Origin: Corallium rubrum
Lineage: Eukaryota > Cnidaria > Anthozoa > Scleralcyonacea > Coralliidae
Reading direction: 5' to 3'
Assembly (NCBI GenBank): GCA_964035015.1
Contig: OZ035998.1
Location: 35,167,628 to 35,231,627 of the forward strand
Length of the DNA stretch: 64,000 nucleotides
In this document: piece after piece, positions 63,439 through 64,000 of the stretch
Numbering within the stretch: position 1 is the first letter of the stretch
How the letters are laid out: the number at the start of each line of letters is the position of its first letter
Notes under the pieces: model-generated
Seen by the model: only the letters and a program-made list of their open reading frames with translations
What the model was told of the DNA's origin: nothing
Databases searched by the model: none
Made by a program: the position numbers and the translations under genes

Positions 63439-64000
63439 GATTCTTATGCGTCGCATGTTGTGGAGTCTCAAGCCAAAACGAGAACGCGTATTCCTCCAGA
63501 ATAATGCACACGCTAGCGCCTATTCTCGGCCTGGGTCTGTTCCCAGTGTCGTGTGCGGAGTTTCTTTGCTGTTAATTCTTTGCGATTTCACTTACGTGTA
63601 AGTCGCCGCCATGGCGCCATATACTGTCACACCGATCGTAGCATCTTCGTTTATCGCAACGAAAACACGACATTTCTTGGGTATTCCCACTTATTCCTCA
63701 AACAACTTGATAAAATTCGTGTCGGTTAGCGCATTTGACCCATGGGAAGTAACTGCATGGTGTGTGACCTTTGTGCTCAGCCTCTGGCGTTTTTCTACTT
63801 CTCTTCGCGCAATGTCTTACTTTCTTTTAAGGCCTCACTTTCCTGCGTTATTTCTGTGAGGGTATCTCCGACACCGCTTTGTTAGTCCCTGGTTTGGTCT
63901 TACCTCTGTCCCGAAATTAGCCGAAGTATTTGCCACACGAAGAAAGATGGAGTATATTTAACATGCCTTGATTGCTGTGCCCTGGGCTTGGCGTCAGTGC

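Larger units (their letters stand above)
55308..64000 (-). mobile_element. composite satellite element, inverted copy 2, running off the window
   Basis: Read on the minus strand, the order of blocks is the same as in 27935-33318: left interior (64000-63439 matches 28396-28985), 62930-62640, minisatellite A, minisatellite B, the unique segment, minisatellite C, then a shortened repeat B (55416-55308). Differences are a MULE-like MITE at 62943, far fewer A units, far more C units, and a 1.6-kb block with a RecQ-like fragment between C and B. About 460 bp of the expected left end lies beyond 64000. No A2/B2 pair was found past 55308. Confidence 0.75.

Overview
This is eukaryotic, metazoan nuclear DNA. 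Two genes with short exons and GT-AG introns can be read directly, but most of the window is transposon and satellite sequence. The mix of DIRS-like, Penelope-like, Ty3/gypsy (tRNA-Ser primed), hAT, Harbinger-type, TTAA-type and MULE-like elements, with AT-rich introns and long (TA)n runs, suggests a cnidarian, probably an anthozoan. That taxon call is an inference.

Host genes. (1) Positions 1352-10819 (+) hold the last seven coding exons of a class I cyclic nucleotide phosphodiesterase of the PDE5/PDE11 type. All splice phases agree. The 5' part lies off the left edge. (2) Positions 15694-19828 (+) hold a complete four-exon gene for a 260-residue protein with a C-terminal BEN domain. It lies between two arrays of a perfect palindrome, TTTCATATATGAAA (13.64-14.17 kb and 20.09-20.47 kb), with a further AT-rich tandem array just upstream.

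Layout. 0-11 kb: PDE exons with repeats in the introns, including an antisense Penelope-like GIY-YIG fragment with a candidate hammerhead motif and a small palindromic hammerhead-like insertion. 11-15.6 kb: a LINE fragment, a 1,055-bp hAT-like element with a perfect 8-bp target-site duplication, and satellites. 15.6-19.9 kb: the BEN gene. 20-25.3 kb: nested inverted-repeat MITEs. 25.3-27.0 kb: an antisense hAT (ZMYM1/DUF4371-like) transposase pseudogene, itself interrupted by a second palindromic hammerhead-like insertion. 27.9-33.3 kb: a composite element with split direct repeats (A1...B1-A2..B2) carrying three minisatellites. 33.3-40.9 kb: MITEs (MULE-, hAT-, Harbinger- and TTAA-type) and simple repeats. 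41.0-52.1 kb: a dead DIRS-like retroelement (SAP-like and CCCH-like ORF1, RT, RNase H, tyrosine recombinase), broken by an inserted sequence and by a young, intact Ty3/gypsy element (46892-51442, minus) that split the recombinase gene. 55.3-64.0 kb: a second, inverted copy of the satellite composite element. It has about 87 copies of the 46-bp unit instead of about 8, carries a RecQ-helicase-like fragment and a MULE-like MITE, and runs off the right edge.

The main candidate for something undescribed is the satellite-bearing split-direct-repeat element at 27.9-33.3 kb and its inverted partner. Next are the short palindromic hammerhead-like insertions with 10-16 bp target duplications, and the palindrome arrays around the BEN gene. 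All repeat comparisons were made by eye; no search or alignment program was run.
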